Below, piece after piece: positions 1 to 7,012 of a DNA stretch of 10,811 nt. Each line of letters starts with the position of its first letter. The first letter of the stretch is position 1. This DNA comes from Bacteroidota bacterium. GTDB lineage: Bacteria > Bacteroidota > Ignavibacteria > Ignavibacteriales > Melioribacteraceae. The notes under the pieces were generated by a model, which worked only from the letters and a program-made list of their open reading frames with translations, ran no database searches and was not told the DNA's origin. Location: contig JAEXUB010000088.1 in the NCBI GenBank assembly GCA_023453125.1, positions 1-10,811 on the forward strand. Reading direction: 5' to 3'. Made by a program: the position numbers and the translations under genes.

Positions 1-1221
1 AACGAAATTACCAGCAGGGCTCTCCTTAAAATATCAGAAGCGGTCTTTACGGCGACCGATATGCAGTCTATGTTCGTCACAATCCACGAAGTGCTTGGAA
101 CGGTAATGAAGGTTAAGAATATCTTTATTGCTCTTTATGATGAGAAGAATAACCTGATTACATTTCCCTATTATATTGACGAATATGACCCGCCGCGGGA
201 ATCCACAAAACCCAAAAAGGGATTAACCGAATATGTTATGAGGACCGGCAGGGCTCAACTGATTGATGAGAATATGGACTATGAATTAAGGGACAAGGGG
301 GAGGTTGAAATAATAGGCACCCCTGCGAAAATATGGCTTGGTGTTCCCTTAAAGATACATGATAAAACGATAGGCGCAATTGTAGTACAGGATTATGAAG
401 ACGAAACCACTTACCAGCAGCCTGAAATGGAGCTTTTCTCTTTCATTGCAGACCAGATTGCTCTGGTTATTGAAAGAAAGAGGAATGCTGTTGAAATAAT
501 GCGCTATACTGAAGAGCTTAAACAGCTAAATGCCACAAAGGATAAGTTCTTTTCCATTATCGCACACGATTTGAAAAACCCGTTCATAACTATTCTCGGT
601 TTTTCCGAAATTCTGCTGTCGGAATTCAATGAGCTTACTGACGAGGAAAAGCATTTTTATATAAGAGAAATGAAAAAATCCTCCGAAACTTCACATTCTC
701 TGCTTCAAAATCTGCTTCAATGGTCCCGCTCGCAAACCGGCTACATTGAATTTCATCCTCAGCCTTTGCCTTTAAATCCGGTGGTTCAGGAAAGCATCGA
801 TCTTCTCCGTTCTACCGCATCAAAGAAAATGATTCTCATAAGCTCATCAATAAATGAAGAGATTCAGGTTTTTGCCGACAGGGATATGCTTAATACGGTA
901 TTGAGGAATATCATCAGCAATGCAATAAAATTCACGCCGCGTAACGGGAAAATCACCATTACCTCGGAATTAAATGGAAGTTCGGCAATTGTATCTATAC
1001 AGGATACAGGGCAGGGAATGACAAAAGATGTAATAGATAATCTTTTCAGAATAGATGTAAGCCAGTCAACTAAAGGGACCGAAAATGAGGCGGGGAGCGG
1101 ATTAGGACTTATTCTATGCAAAGAATTTGTAACCAAAAACGGCGGAAATATCTGGGTTGAAAGCGTTGTGGGGCTTGGAAGCCGGTTTTATTTTTCCATT
1201 CCAATGTACCGCAATAACTGA
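1..1221 (+). CDS. GAF-domain sensor histidine kinase, 5' end outside the window
   Basis: The reading frame is open from base 1 and ends at the TGA at 1219-1221, so 406 codons are visible and the gene starts upstream. The ATG at 61 lies inside the GAF domain and is not a credible start. A GAF sensory domain (about codons 5-158) includes the stretches IALYDE and GLTEYV. A short helical linker follows, then a HisKA dimerisation domain with H-box FFSIIAHDLKNPF; the phospho-accepting His is encoded at 565-567. The HATPase_c domain shows the N-box (NIISNAIKFTP), the G1 box DTGQGM and the G2 box GSGLGL. By family knowledge it autophosphorylates on His and passes phosphate to a response regulator. 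No receiver domain or regulator follows, so the partner is unknown. No transmembrane segment is seen in the visible part; upstream PAS, GAF or membrane domains may exist. It converges on the TonB receptor gene with a 5-base gap. Confidence 0.93.
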   Translation, partial: NEITSRALLKISEAVFTATDMQSMFVTIHEVLGTVMKVKNIFIALYDEKNNLITFPYYIDEYDPPRESTKPKKGLTEYVMRTGRAQLIDENMDYELRDKGEVEIIGTPAKIWLGVPLKIHDKTIGAIVVQDYEDETTYQQPEMELFSFIADQIALVIERKRNAVEIMRYTEELKQLNATKDKFFSIIAHDLKNPFITILGFSEILLSEFNELTDEEKHFYIREMKKSSETSHSLLQNLLQWSRSQTGYIEFHPQPLPLNPVVQESIDLLRSTASKKMILISSSINEEIQVFADRDMLNTVLRNIISNAIKFTPRNGKITITSELNGSSAIVSIQDTGQGMTKDVIDNLFRIDVSQSTKGTENEAGSGLGLILCKEFVTKNGGNIWVESVVGLGSRFYFSIPMYRNN

Positions 1222-1242
1222 CCTGATTAGAAAAACAGGTCA
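1219..1242. repeat. inverted repeat at a convergent gene junction, possible weak terminator
   Basis: TGACCTG at 1219-1225 pairs with CAGGTCA at 1236-1242, a perfect 7-bp stem with a 10-base loop. It spans the stop codons of the histidine kinase (+) and the TonB receptor (-). No long U-tract follows the stem on either strand, so intrinsic termination would be weak. It could still block 3' exonucleases. Part of the pairing lies in coding sequence, so chance cannot be excluded. Confidence 0.4.
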
Positions 1243-3386
1243 AGTGAAATGGAGTAATTTCTTATTGGAGCTATATTCCCGATAAACTCTGTGTAATTAT
1301 AATTTAATAAATTTTTACAGTTTAAGTAGATTCTAACAGGCCTCATACCGATAGAAAAGTTGTAACCGGCAGATAAATCTACGGTATAAACATCCACCCT
1401 TAGATCTCCGTCAGGCACAAGCGTTAAAGGAGGCCTGGTTAATTCTTCATCAATCTTATCCGCTTTTTTAGCATACCTGAAATCAACTCCGAATTCAAAT
1501 GCTCCCGGAGTTACCGAAAGGGAAGCAGTTGCTGAATGTTCCGGCCTGTATTTCATAGGAGTATCCTTCTCAACATCCCTGCTCCACAGGTAGGTGTAGC
1601 CAACACCGGTTTTAATTAATCCGGGAATTATATTCCCCTCGTAAACTGCCTCAAAACCTGCTGTTTTTGCCTTCGGAAGATTTATAAACTGAATATACCC
1701 GCTGTTTAAAAGCACCGGTTCTATAAAATTATCATACGTATTGAAGAAAAAAGAGAAATCAAGAGAGTGATTCTCTGACAATAGAAACAATGCCCCGGCA
1801 TCAAGCGAAAAGCTGCTTTCATAGGTCAGGTCCGGATTTTCCTTAATGGGAATTCCCCCTACACCGGTTGATGTAAAGACTTCTGCGGGGGTTGGAGCCC
1901 TGAATCCTGTACCGGCTGAGCCTCTTATAATAAGATTTTTACTGATTTTATAATTCAGCCCGAATTTTGGATTTATTGCATTTACCGCCGGTATTGAGTC
2001 AAGTTTTATATTATCCCATCGTACGCCTAATGTTGCTATCAGTTTTTCAATGCCCCGGTATTCGATCTGGCTATATGCTGAAACTGTTTCAAAATTCTTG
2101 CTTTTGAATATATCAGAAGTAATGGAAGAATAAGAAAATTCGGTTCCGGCCGTAATTGAAATGTTCTTTATAAAGCTCATAAATGCCAGTAATTCCCCCC
2201 TGTATAGGGTGCTCTTAGAACTGGTAACCTCAATGCCTATTCCGTCGAATTTAGTGCTGTATATGCTCCCTTTAAATTCTGTCTCAATGGCGGGGGAAAT
2301 TTTAAGTTTATAAATCAAACTTCCGAACCACCTGTCCGATTCCACAGTATTCCCGTTGTCTTCATCTTTTGGAGTTAATGCATTGGCGCCGTCTTTCCAG
2401 TAGAGAAAGTTCCCCCTGCGCATATTAAGAAAATTTCCGAAAAGAGATAGGGAGTTGTTTTCGTTTATTAAGAAGTTTAATTTGGCATAACCCAGCAGGC
2501 GGTATGAAAAATCATTTTCCCTGTAGCCGTCGCTCCCAATCTTCTTTAACGAAGCTGAATATCCGACATTGCCGATTCTGTTTGAATGATTAACTCCAAA
2601 ACCATAGAATGTTCTTGCCTTTTCGCTCCATTTCCATTCAGAATGAAATGGGGAATCGTAGAGTCCCGCAAAAGACGAAATCTGAGTAACCGGTTTTTCT
2701 ATAATTTCCCTTGAGATAACATTTATTACTCCGCCAATAGCAGTTGAGCCGTATAGAGAACTTGCCGGGCCTTTAATAATTTCAACTCTTTCAATATTCG
2801 AGACAGGTATCATTTCCCATATTATTTCCCCCGTATCTCCGGTATAAAAGGGAACTCCGTCTATTGCCGTAAGAACTCTGGTTCCGGCCCCTTTTGAATA
2901 TCCGCTTGAACCGCGGATGCTTATCTGGTCGAGAGAAAGGCTTACACCGGGCACAAAACGTAGGGCTTCATCAAGAGTAATCCGGTTTCTGGTTTCAATT
3001 GATAGGGGATTAATTACTACTGCAGTTAGGGGAAGTTCGGTTATTTTTTCTTCCCTTTTGGAGGCAGTTACAACAACTTGTCCGGTTGAGATTGGAGATT
3101 CGACTAAGTGAAAAGTTATATGCCTTCTTTCTGAAGTAAGCCTTATTTTCTTTTCAACTCTGGAATACCCGACATAACTGACAATCACATTATACTCTCC
3201 GTCCGGAATATTATTTATGGCATAGTAGCCTTTTCCGTCAGAATAAGTTCCTTTTTTAAGTTCACTTATCATAACTGAAGCTCCGGCAAGAGGCATCCCA
3301 TCGGCAGTTATGACATAACCATGGAATATTTGGGCTTTTAACTCGGCGGCTAACAGAATTATCAAAATAAAAAATAATTTTTTCAC
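1227..3386 (-). CDS. TonB-dependent outer-membrane receptor with N-terminal carboxypeptidase-regulatory-like domain
   Basis: A 719-residue outer-membrane gated-pore receptor. Residues 1-19 are a signal peptide (MKKLFFILIILLAAELKAQ). Residues about 20-98 form a carboxypeptidase-regulatory-like beta-sandwich (GYVITADGMPLAGASVMI, with a YYAINNIPDGEY turn). GQVVVTAS (102-109) resembles the start of the TonB-interaction segment. The plug domain (about 112-228) includes SIRGSSGYSKGAG and the conserved LYGSTAIGGVINVI. The rest is the 22-strand-type barrel, ending in aromatic residues (SLDLFF), the usual outer-membrane assembly signal. The start is GTG, supported by GGAGGT five bases upstream. It overlaps the upstream lipoprotein gene by GTGA, implying translational coupling. 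The barrel resembles the siderophore/cobalamin/colicin-I class in general layout, and it lacks the very large SusC-type length. The substrate cannot be read from the sequence; iron chelates, corrinoids or other metal complexes are possibilities only. Confidence 0.93.
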   Translation of the reverse strand: MKKLFFILIILLAAELKAQIFHGYVITADGMPLAGASVMISELKKGTYSDGKGYYAINNIPDGEYNVIVSYVGYSRVEKKIRLTSERRHITFHLVESPISTGQVVVTASKREEKITELPLTAVVINPLSIETRNRITLDEALRFVPGVSLSLDQISIRGSSGYSKGAGTRVLTAIDGVPFYTGDTGEIIWEMIPVSNIERVEIIKGPASSLYGSTAIGGVINVISREIIEKPVTQISSFAGLYDSPFHSEWKWSEKARTFYGFGVNHSNRIGNVGYSASLKKIGSDGYRENDFSYRLLGYAKLNFLINENNSLSLFGNFLNMRRGNFLYWKDGANALTPKDEDNGNTVESDRWFGSLIYKLKISPAIETEFKGSIYSTKFDGIGIEVTSSKSTLYRGELLAFMSFIKNISITAGTEFSYSSITSDIFKSKNFETVSAYSQIEYRGIEKLIATLGVRWDNIKLDSIPAVNAINPKFGLNYKISKNLIIRGSAGTGFRAPTPAEVFTSTGVGGIPIKENPDLTYESSFSLDAGALFLLSENHSLDFSFFFNTYDNFIEPVLLNSGYIQFINLPKAKTAGFEAVYEGNIIPGLIKTGVGYTYLWSRDVEKDTPMKYRPEHSATASLSVTPGAFEFGVDFRYAKKADKIDEELTRPPLTLVPDGDLRVDVYTVDLSAGYNFSIGMRPVRIYLNCKNLLNYNYTEFIGNIAPIRNYSISLDLFF

Positions 3387-3910
3387 TGATTACCTCCCGG
3401 CGGCTGGGGAGGGGGATTGTTAAAGTCGCATATAATATTTATTCCCTGAGTAATTTTATTTTTTTCAATTCTCAATACCCCGGGTGTAGAGTTGTTTCCC
3501 TCCTGATAATAGACACCGATTACATTCCAGTCTCTTCTTTCAAGAGAAAGATACTCAGTGCGTGACTGAGCCACGGCAACATAAAGATAATCTCCCGGTT
3601 CAATTTCGCTATTTGCAAAAAGATTGTCTGCCGTAGAATTAAAAACGAATTCAGTCGAACCGTAATCTACGGACCTTAGAATGGCGGATAAATTCGGATA
3701 GGAAAAGTCTGCATCGCTGACAATCGGATTTTTATAGACTACAAGATGTGTTCTCGTTATGCCGGCAGGCCAGTTCCCGATGAATGTTATTTTCCCCGTA
3801 AATCCGGTTGGACCGGTAACCGGTTCCGGAGGCTCAATACCGCCGCTGCACCCTGCTATAGATACCAGTCCTATTGTGAAAAAAACGATATTTAAAATTC
3901 TTCTTATCAA
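3383..3910 (-). CDS. small exported lipoprotein of unknown function, paired with the TonB receptor
   Basis: A 175-residue protein with a lipoprotein signal peptide: basic start (MIRR), hydrophobic core, then lipobox SIAGC with the acylated Cys at residue 21. The mature part has a Pro/Gly-rich linker (EPPEPVTGPTGFTG), then a beta-rich region including GKITFIGNWPAG and THLVVYKNP. The tail is rich in Pro and Gly (PPPQPPGGN). I do not recognise the family; an Ig- or transthyretin-like beta-sandwich is a guess from strand pattern. The start is probably TTG at 3910: an in-frame TAA lies four codons upstream, and no ATG or GTG occurs before the hydrophobic segment. No good ribosome binding site precedes it, so initiation may be weak. 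It is first in an operon with the receptor, overlapping it by four bases. A role as a surface or periplasmic accessory in capturing the receptor's substrate is inferred from context only. Confidence 0.85.
   Translation of the reverse strand: MIRRILNIVFFTIGLVSIAGCSGGIEPPEPVTGPTGFTGKITFIGNWPAGITRTHLVVYKNPIVSDADFSYPNLSAILRSVDYGSTEFVFNSTADNLFANSEIEPGDYLYVAVAQSRTEYLSLERRDWNVIGVYYQEGNNSTPGVLRIEKNKITQGINIICDFNNPPPQPPGGNQ
3392..3397 (-). promoter_or_regulatory. ribosome binding site that fixes the GTG start of the TonB receptor
   Basis: GGAGGT on the minus strand lies five bases before the GTG at 3386-3384. It sits inside the last codons (Gly-Gly-Asn-Gln) of the upstream lipoprotein gene. Ribosomes ending the lipoprotein would therefore be positioned to restart on the receptor. 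Confidence 0.8.
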
Positions 3911-3914
3911 AGAA

Positions 3915-3943
3915 TTATCTTATTATTGATTAGTAATTATAAT
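3915..3943 (+). promoter_or_regulatory. possible plus-strand promoter sharing the palindromic -10
   Basis: ATTATAAT (3936-3943) is its own reverse complement, so a second TATAAT reads on the plus strand at 3938-3943. The -35 position with 17-base spacing holds TTATCT (3915-3920), only half matching consensus. It would give a leader of about 55 bases for the gene starting at 4005. No better plus-strand candidate was found: the TATAAT at 3986-3991 is too close to the start codon. Confidence 0.3.
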
Positions 3944-3947
3944 CAAT
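3925..3947. promoter_or_regulatory. 8+8 bp dyad over the promoter, candidate operator
   Basis: ATTGATTA at 3925-3932 and TAATCAAT at 3940-3947 form a perfect inverted repeat with a 7-base spacer. It covers the -10 hexamer and the predicted start site of the minus-strand operon, where a repressor would block RNA polymerase. The arms can also be read as TTGAT-N11-ATCAA. They do not match a full Fur, DtxR or FNR box, so the regulator is unknown. The region is AT-rich, which raises the chance of an accidental palindrome. Confidence 0.5.
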
Positions 3948-3965
3948 TTATGTTTCAATTGTCAA
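3936..3965 (-). promoter_or_regulatory. consensus sigma-70-type promoter of the lipoprotein-TonB receptor operon
   Basis: On the minus strand TTGACA (3965-3960) is followed after 18 bases by TATAAT (3941-3936). Both hexamers match the housekeeping consensus exactly. Transcription should begin near 3929, giving a leader of roughly 20 bases before the TTG start at 3910. Confidence 0.75.
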
Positions 3966-3995
3966 CTTGGCAAATTGTATTTTTCTATAATCAGC

Positions 3996-4004
3996 GGAGA
4001 CGGA
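3996..4004 (+). promoter_or_regulatory. ribosome binding site that fixes the ATG start at 4005
   Basis: GGAG (3996-3999) lies five bases before the ATG at 4005. The frame is also open from a TTG at 3975, but the ten extra residues that would give spoil the lipoprotein signal peptide that begins MKRILPAL at 4005. No ribosome binding site precedes the TTG. Confidence 0.75.
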
Positions 4005-5120
4005 ATGAAAAGAATTTTACCGGCTTTATTGGCTCTGATATTTTTATATGCCTGTTCATCCCAAAAAGAGGTAATTAAACCGAAAGAAGAAATTAAAAAG
4101 GATACTGCAGTTGTTGTTGTAAAGAAAAAAACACTGCTTATAAATTTTGAAAAACTTTCTGCCAAAACCTCCTCATCACTGAGAGGATTAAGCGTTATTG
4201 ATTCTATGACAGCCTGGGCAAGCGGTTCTAACGGAACTGTAATAAGGACTGTAGACGGGGGAAAGACCTGGATTGATTGCAGAGTTAAAGGTTCCGAAAC
4301 AAGGGATTTCAGGGATATTGAAGCATTTGATAAGAATACCGCTGTTATTATGTGTATAGATGCGCCCGCATTCTTCTTTAAAACAACAGACGGGGGAAAG
4401 ACCTGGAAAAGGAAATATATGAACCGGGACCCTAAAATATTCTTTGACGGTTTTGCCTTCTGGGATAATAAAAACGGAATTGCCATCAGCGATCCGATTG
4501 AAAATAAGCTCTTTCTGGTACAGACTTCCGACGGGGGCGATTCCTGGAAAGAAATTCCTGCTATGAATATTCCTACGGTAATAAAAGGGGAATCGGCTTT
4601 TGCCGCAAGCGGCACTTCTATTGCTCTCTATGGAAAGGACCTGGTATGGATTGGAACTGGGGGCTCGGACAGGGCACGGGTCTACAAATCGGAAGACGCT
4701 GCCGGAAACTGGAGAATTGCGGATTCTAAGTTAAAAGCAGGCAACGCATCATCCGGGGTGTTTTCTGTTTGCTTCAGGGATGAACTTACCGGTATTGTTG
4801 TCGGCGGCGATTATAAAAAAGATAAAGAGAGAAACGGCAACTGCGCTATAACTGATGACGGCGGATTAAGCTGGCAGCTTGTAGAAAAAAATCAGCCCTC
4901 CGGATTTAGAAGCTGTGTTGCCTGGAATGATTATTATAAATACTGGATTACTGTCGGTACTTCCGGTGCCGATTTCTCGGTTGATGACGGAATAACCTGG
5001 AATTACCTGAACTCAAACAGCTATAATACAATTGCATTTTCAAAAAAGGACGGCGCCGGTTTTGCAGTTGGCGACAAAGGGAATATTGCAAAAATAAATG
5101 TTGAATATATTTACAAATAA
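4005..5120 (+). CDS. exported lipoprotein with Asp-box (BNR/sialidase-type) beta-propeller repeats
   Basis: A 371-residue protein. The signal peptide ends in lipobox LYAC (Cys17), then a Lys/Glu-rich linker (about residues 19-42). The rest is a propeller-like domain with repeated Asp-box turns: VDGGKTW, TDGGKTW, SDGGDSW, DDGGLSW and a shortened DDGITW. Most blade starts also carry a G-x-I-x-R/K or V-x-x-S-like strand, as in Ycf48/photosystem-II-assembly-factor-like and BNR proteins. The sialidase catalytic set (FRIP motif and Arg triad) is not seen, so this is more likely a binding or scaffold propeller than a glycosidase. Automatic annotations often call this type 'oxidoreductase' or 'glycosyl hydrolase' without evidence. 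An identical 18-base stretch encodes two Asp-boxes (4254-4271 and 4389-4406), 45 codons apart. It is first in a three-gene run, with a 14-base gap to the peptidase gene. Confidence 0.88.
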   Translation: MKRILPALLALIFLYACSSQKEVIKPKEEIKKDTAVVVVKKKTLLINFEKLSAKTSSSLRGLSVIDSMTAWASGSNGTVIRTVDGGKTWIDCRVKGSETRDFRDIEAFDKNTAVIMCIDAPAFFFKTTDGGKTWKRKYMNRDPKIFFDGFAFWDNKNGIAISDPIENKLFLVQTSDGGDSWKEIPAMNIPTVIKGESAFAASGTSIALYGKDLVWIGTGGSDRARVYKSEDAAGNWRIADSKLKAGNASSGVFSVCFRDELTGIVVGGDYKKDKERNGNCAITDDGGLSWQLVEKNQPSGFRSCVAWNDYYKYWITVGTSGADFSVDDGITWNYLNSNSYNTIAFSKKDGAGFAVGDKGNIAKINVEYIYK

Positions 5121-5134
5121 AACGGAAACGAAGC

Positions 5135-6445
5135 ATGAAAACCAAAATCACTTTAGTTCTGTTCATTTTATTTGGAATCATTATGGATATTTCTGCGCAG
5201 AAAAACAGCGTTAAACCTTTCCCGATGGAAAAGAGCCCCTGGCCTAAAATCAGAAAAGAAAGAATAGAAAAACTTCTCCCGTTGGCAATGAAGATTGCAG
5301 GTGTTGACTGCTGGCTTTTAATCTGCAGGGAAAACAGCAACGATCCCCTCGCACTTCACGTCGGCGGCGAAAACGCAGGGGGAGCAGCGGCCTTTTTCTT
5401 CTTCCTGAATGGAGACAAAGTTAAATCTGTTGCAATTTCTCCGGAAGGAGAGGCTACAGCTTTAAAGGATGTTAAACTTCACGATGAAGTAATTGTAATT
5501 GAAAGGGGTTCGAATTTATGGGAGAGTGCCGCATCTCTAATTAAAAAGGAAAATCCGTCAAAAGTAGCAATTAATTCAGGGGGCGGACCGATAACTGACG
5601 GACTCTCGCATACGCAATACGTACAGCTTGAAAAGGCTCTTGGGCCCGATTATACTTCACGGCTTACATCATCGGCAGAGCTTGTTAATGAATGGCTCTC
5701 GGTTAAATTGCCCGAGGAAATAAAGCTTATGAGCGAGGCGGCCGAAATTACCGATAAAATGGAAAGAGAAGCTTTTAAGATAGTTGTACCGGGCAAAACA
5801 AAAGACTCTGATGTAGCCCTATTCCTTAAGAAAAAAATGGAGGAGATGGGAGTTACTGACGCATGGGCACCCGATCAGAATCCTAATGTAAATTCGGGTC
5901 CTGACAGAGGGCACTCAAATGCAACTGATAAAGTGATTATGCCGGGGGATGTAATTCAGCTCGATTTCGGAATTAAATTCTACGGTGTCTGGTGCACTGA
6001 TATTCAGCGCTTTGCCTACGTCCTTAAACCGGGGGAGAAAGATGCCCCTGAATCAATTAAAAATTATTTTGAATATGCCAAAGAAGGGCATAAGAGAGTT
6101 CTCGCGGCAATTAAACCGGGGGCATTCGGGTATGACGCGGATAAAGCGCAAAGGGAATGGATGAAGGAAAAAGGGTCATTGCCGGTAATATGGGGCACAG
6201 GGCATCCTGTCGGATACTGGGCTCACGATTCGGGCCCTTCAATCAGCGGCGGTACAAGACCGGAAAGACCTGCCGGAGCAAAGCCATTTAAAACAGGGCA
6301 GACTTTTGCATACGATGGTTTCTATTCCTGGAAACTGGATGATAAGAATACTAAGACCATTTCCGTTGAAGAAATGGTTTGCGTTACCGAAACAGGCGCT
6401 AAATATATGAATAAAACACAGGATGAGCTTATTCTTATTAAATAA
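5135..6445 (+). CDS. exported M24-family metallopeptidase-like protein (Xaa-Pro dipeptidase/aminopeptidase P type)
   Basis: A 436-residue protein with a signal peptide (MKTKITLVLFILFGIIMDISAQ), so periplasmic or secreted, unlike the cytosolic PepP/PepQ. Residues about 30-190 are a creatinase-like N-terminal domain. Residues about 197-436 have the pita-bread fold. Expected dinuclear-metal ligands are visible: Asp277 (QLDFG), Asp289 (CTDIQR), His357 (GTGHPVGYWAHD) and Glu412 (SVEEMVCVTE). The accessory His260 (RGHSNATD) is also present. The fourth ligand, normally Glu in a segment such as FTIEPGIY, aligns with Asp394 in FAYDGFY. That substitution could alter metal affinity or activity. By family knowledge it would cleave N-terminal residues before Pro, or hydrolyse related amides. 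The start ATG follows the lipoprotein by 14 bases with only a weak purine-rich site (GGAAACGAAG). The flavin-reductase-like gene follows after 12 bases. Confidence 0.9.
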   Translation: MKTKITLVLFILFGIIMDISAQKNSVKPFPMEKSPWPKIRKERIEKLLPLAMKIAGVDCWLLICRENSNDPLALHVGGENAGGAAAFFFFLNGDKVKSVAISPEGEATALKDVKLHDEVIVIERGSNLWESAASLIKKENPSKVAINSGGGPITDGLSHTQYVQLEKALGPDYTSRLTSSAELVNEWLSVKLPEEIKLMSEAAEITDKMEREAFKIVVPGKTKDSDVALFLKKKMEEMGVTDAWAPDQNPNVNSGPDRGHSNATDKVIMPGDVIQLDFGIKFYGVWCTDIQRFAYVLKPGEKDAPESIKNYFEYAKEGHKRVLAAIKPGAFGYDADKAQREWMKEKGSLPVIWGTGHPVGYWAHDSGPSISGGTRPERPAGAKPFKTGQTFAYDGFYSWKLDDKNTKTISVEEMVCVTETGAKYMNKTQDELILIK

Positions 6446-6457
6446 ATCCGGAATTTT

Positions 6458-6976
6458 ATGGAAAATATGAAAAAACAATTTGCTGAAATTGATGTAAGGT
6501 CCATACAGGAAAATGTCTTCAGGAAAATTGAGGAAGAATGGTTCCTTGTAACGGCCGGCAGCGGAGATAAGATTAATACTATGACTGCCAACTGGGGAGG
6601 CTTCGGTTATCTCTGGCACAGGAATGTCTGCTTTATATTTGTACGTCCTACCCGTTATACTTATGAGTTTACGGAAAATAACGACTTATTTACACTTTCA
6701 TTTTTCGGTAATCAATATCGGTCAATGCTAGATTTCTGCGGTACAAAATCGGGGAAGGATGTTGATAAAATAAAAGAATGCGGTCTGAATCCGGTTGAAT
6801 TATATCCGGGGGCTCCTGCTTTTAACGAAGCTGATCTTGTAATCTGCTGCAAAAAAATCTATTTCCAGGATATTAATCCGAATGATTTCGTCGATAAGAA
6901 AATTGAAAAGAATTATCCTAAAAAGGATTATCACAGAATGTATATTGGCGAGATTCTTAAAGTCTTCAGTAAATAA
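6458..6976 (+). CDS. flavin reductase-like / flavoredoxin-type FMN-binding protein
   Basis: A 172-residue cytoplasmic protein without signal peptide or membrane segment, close to the usual length of the flavin reductase-like domain family. Family-typical segments are WFLVTAG near residue 27, the flavin-contacting NTMTANWGGFG (about 40-50), YLWHRNVCFIFVRPTRYTYEF, and CGTKSGKDVDK (about 94-104). Relatives bind FMN noncovalently and either reduce free flavin with NAD(P)H or carry electrons as flavoredoxin. Which applies here cannot be decided. A start at the second ATG (6467) is possible; neither has a strong ribosome binding site, with only a GGA some seven bases before the first. It is last in the operon with the propeller lipoprotein and M24 peptidase, and the terminator follows at once. 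A functional link between a cytoplasmic flavoprotein and the two exported proteins is not obvious. Confidence 0.88.
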   Translation: MENMKKQFAEIDVRSIQENVFRKIEEEWFLVTAGSGDKINTMTANWGGFGYLWHRNVCFIFVRPTRYTYEFTENNDLFTLSFFGNQYRSMLDFCGTKSGKDVDKIKECGLNPVELYPGAPAFNEADLVICCKKIYFQDINPNDFVDKKIEKNYPKKDYHRMYIGEILKVFSK

Positions 6977-7010
6977 AAAAAGTCCGGCTTATGCCGGACT
7001 TTCTTTTTCT
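6971..7010. terminator. bidirectional intrinsic terminator between convergent operons
   Basis: AGTCCGGC (6981-6988) and GCCGGACT (6993-7000) form a perfect 8-bp GC-rich stem with a TTAT loop. A T-rich run (7001-7009) follows on the plus strand, and an A-run (6975-6980) gives the U-tract on the minus strand. It can end both the flavin-reductase operon (+) and the sod-rubrerythrin operon (-), whose stop codon is at 7013. Confidence 0.9.
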
Positions 7011-7012
7011 AA

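Noticed and set aside
3986..3991. TATAAT as the -10 of the propeller lipoprotein gene
   Set aside because: It ends 13 bases before the ATG, so transcription would start inside or after the ribosome binding site, and no -35 fits at 16-18 bases.
3975..4004. Upstream TTG start for the propeller lipoprotein
   Set aside because: It adds ten residues before a well-formed lipoprotein signal peptide and has no ribosome binding site; the ATG at 4005 has GGAG at good spacing.
3962..4615. Open frame of 217 codons on the minus strand opposite the propeller lipoprotein
   Set aside because: It lies antisense to a gene with a clear lipobox, ribosome binding site and repeated Asp-boxes. Its product looks like no known protein, and it also reaches into the promoter region.
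4005..5120. The propeller protein as an active sialidase/glycoside hydrolase
   Set aside because: Asp-boxes are structural. The FRIP motif and catalytic Arg triad of sialidases were not found.
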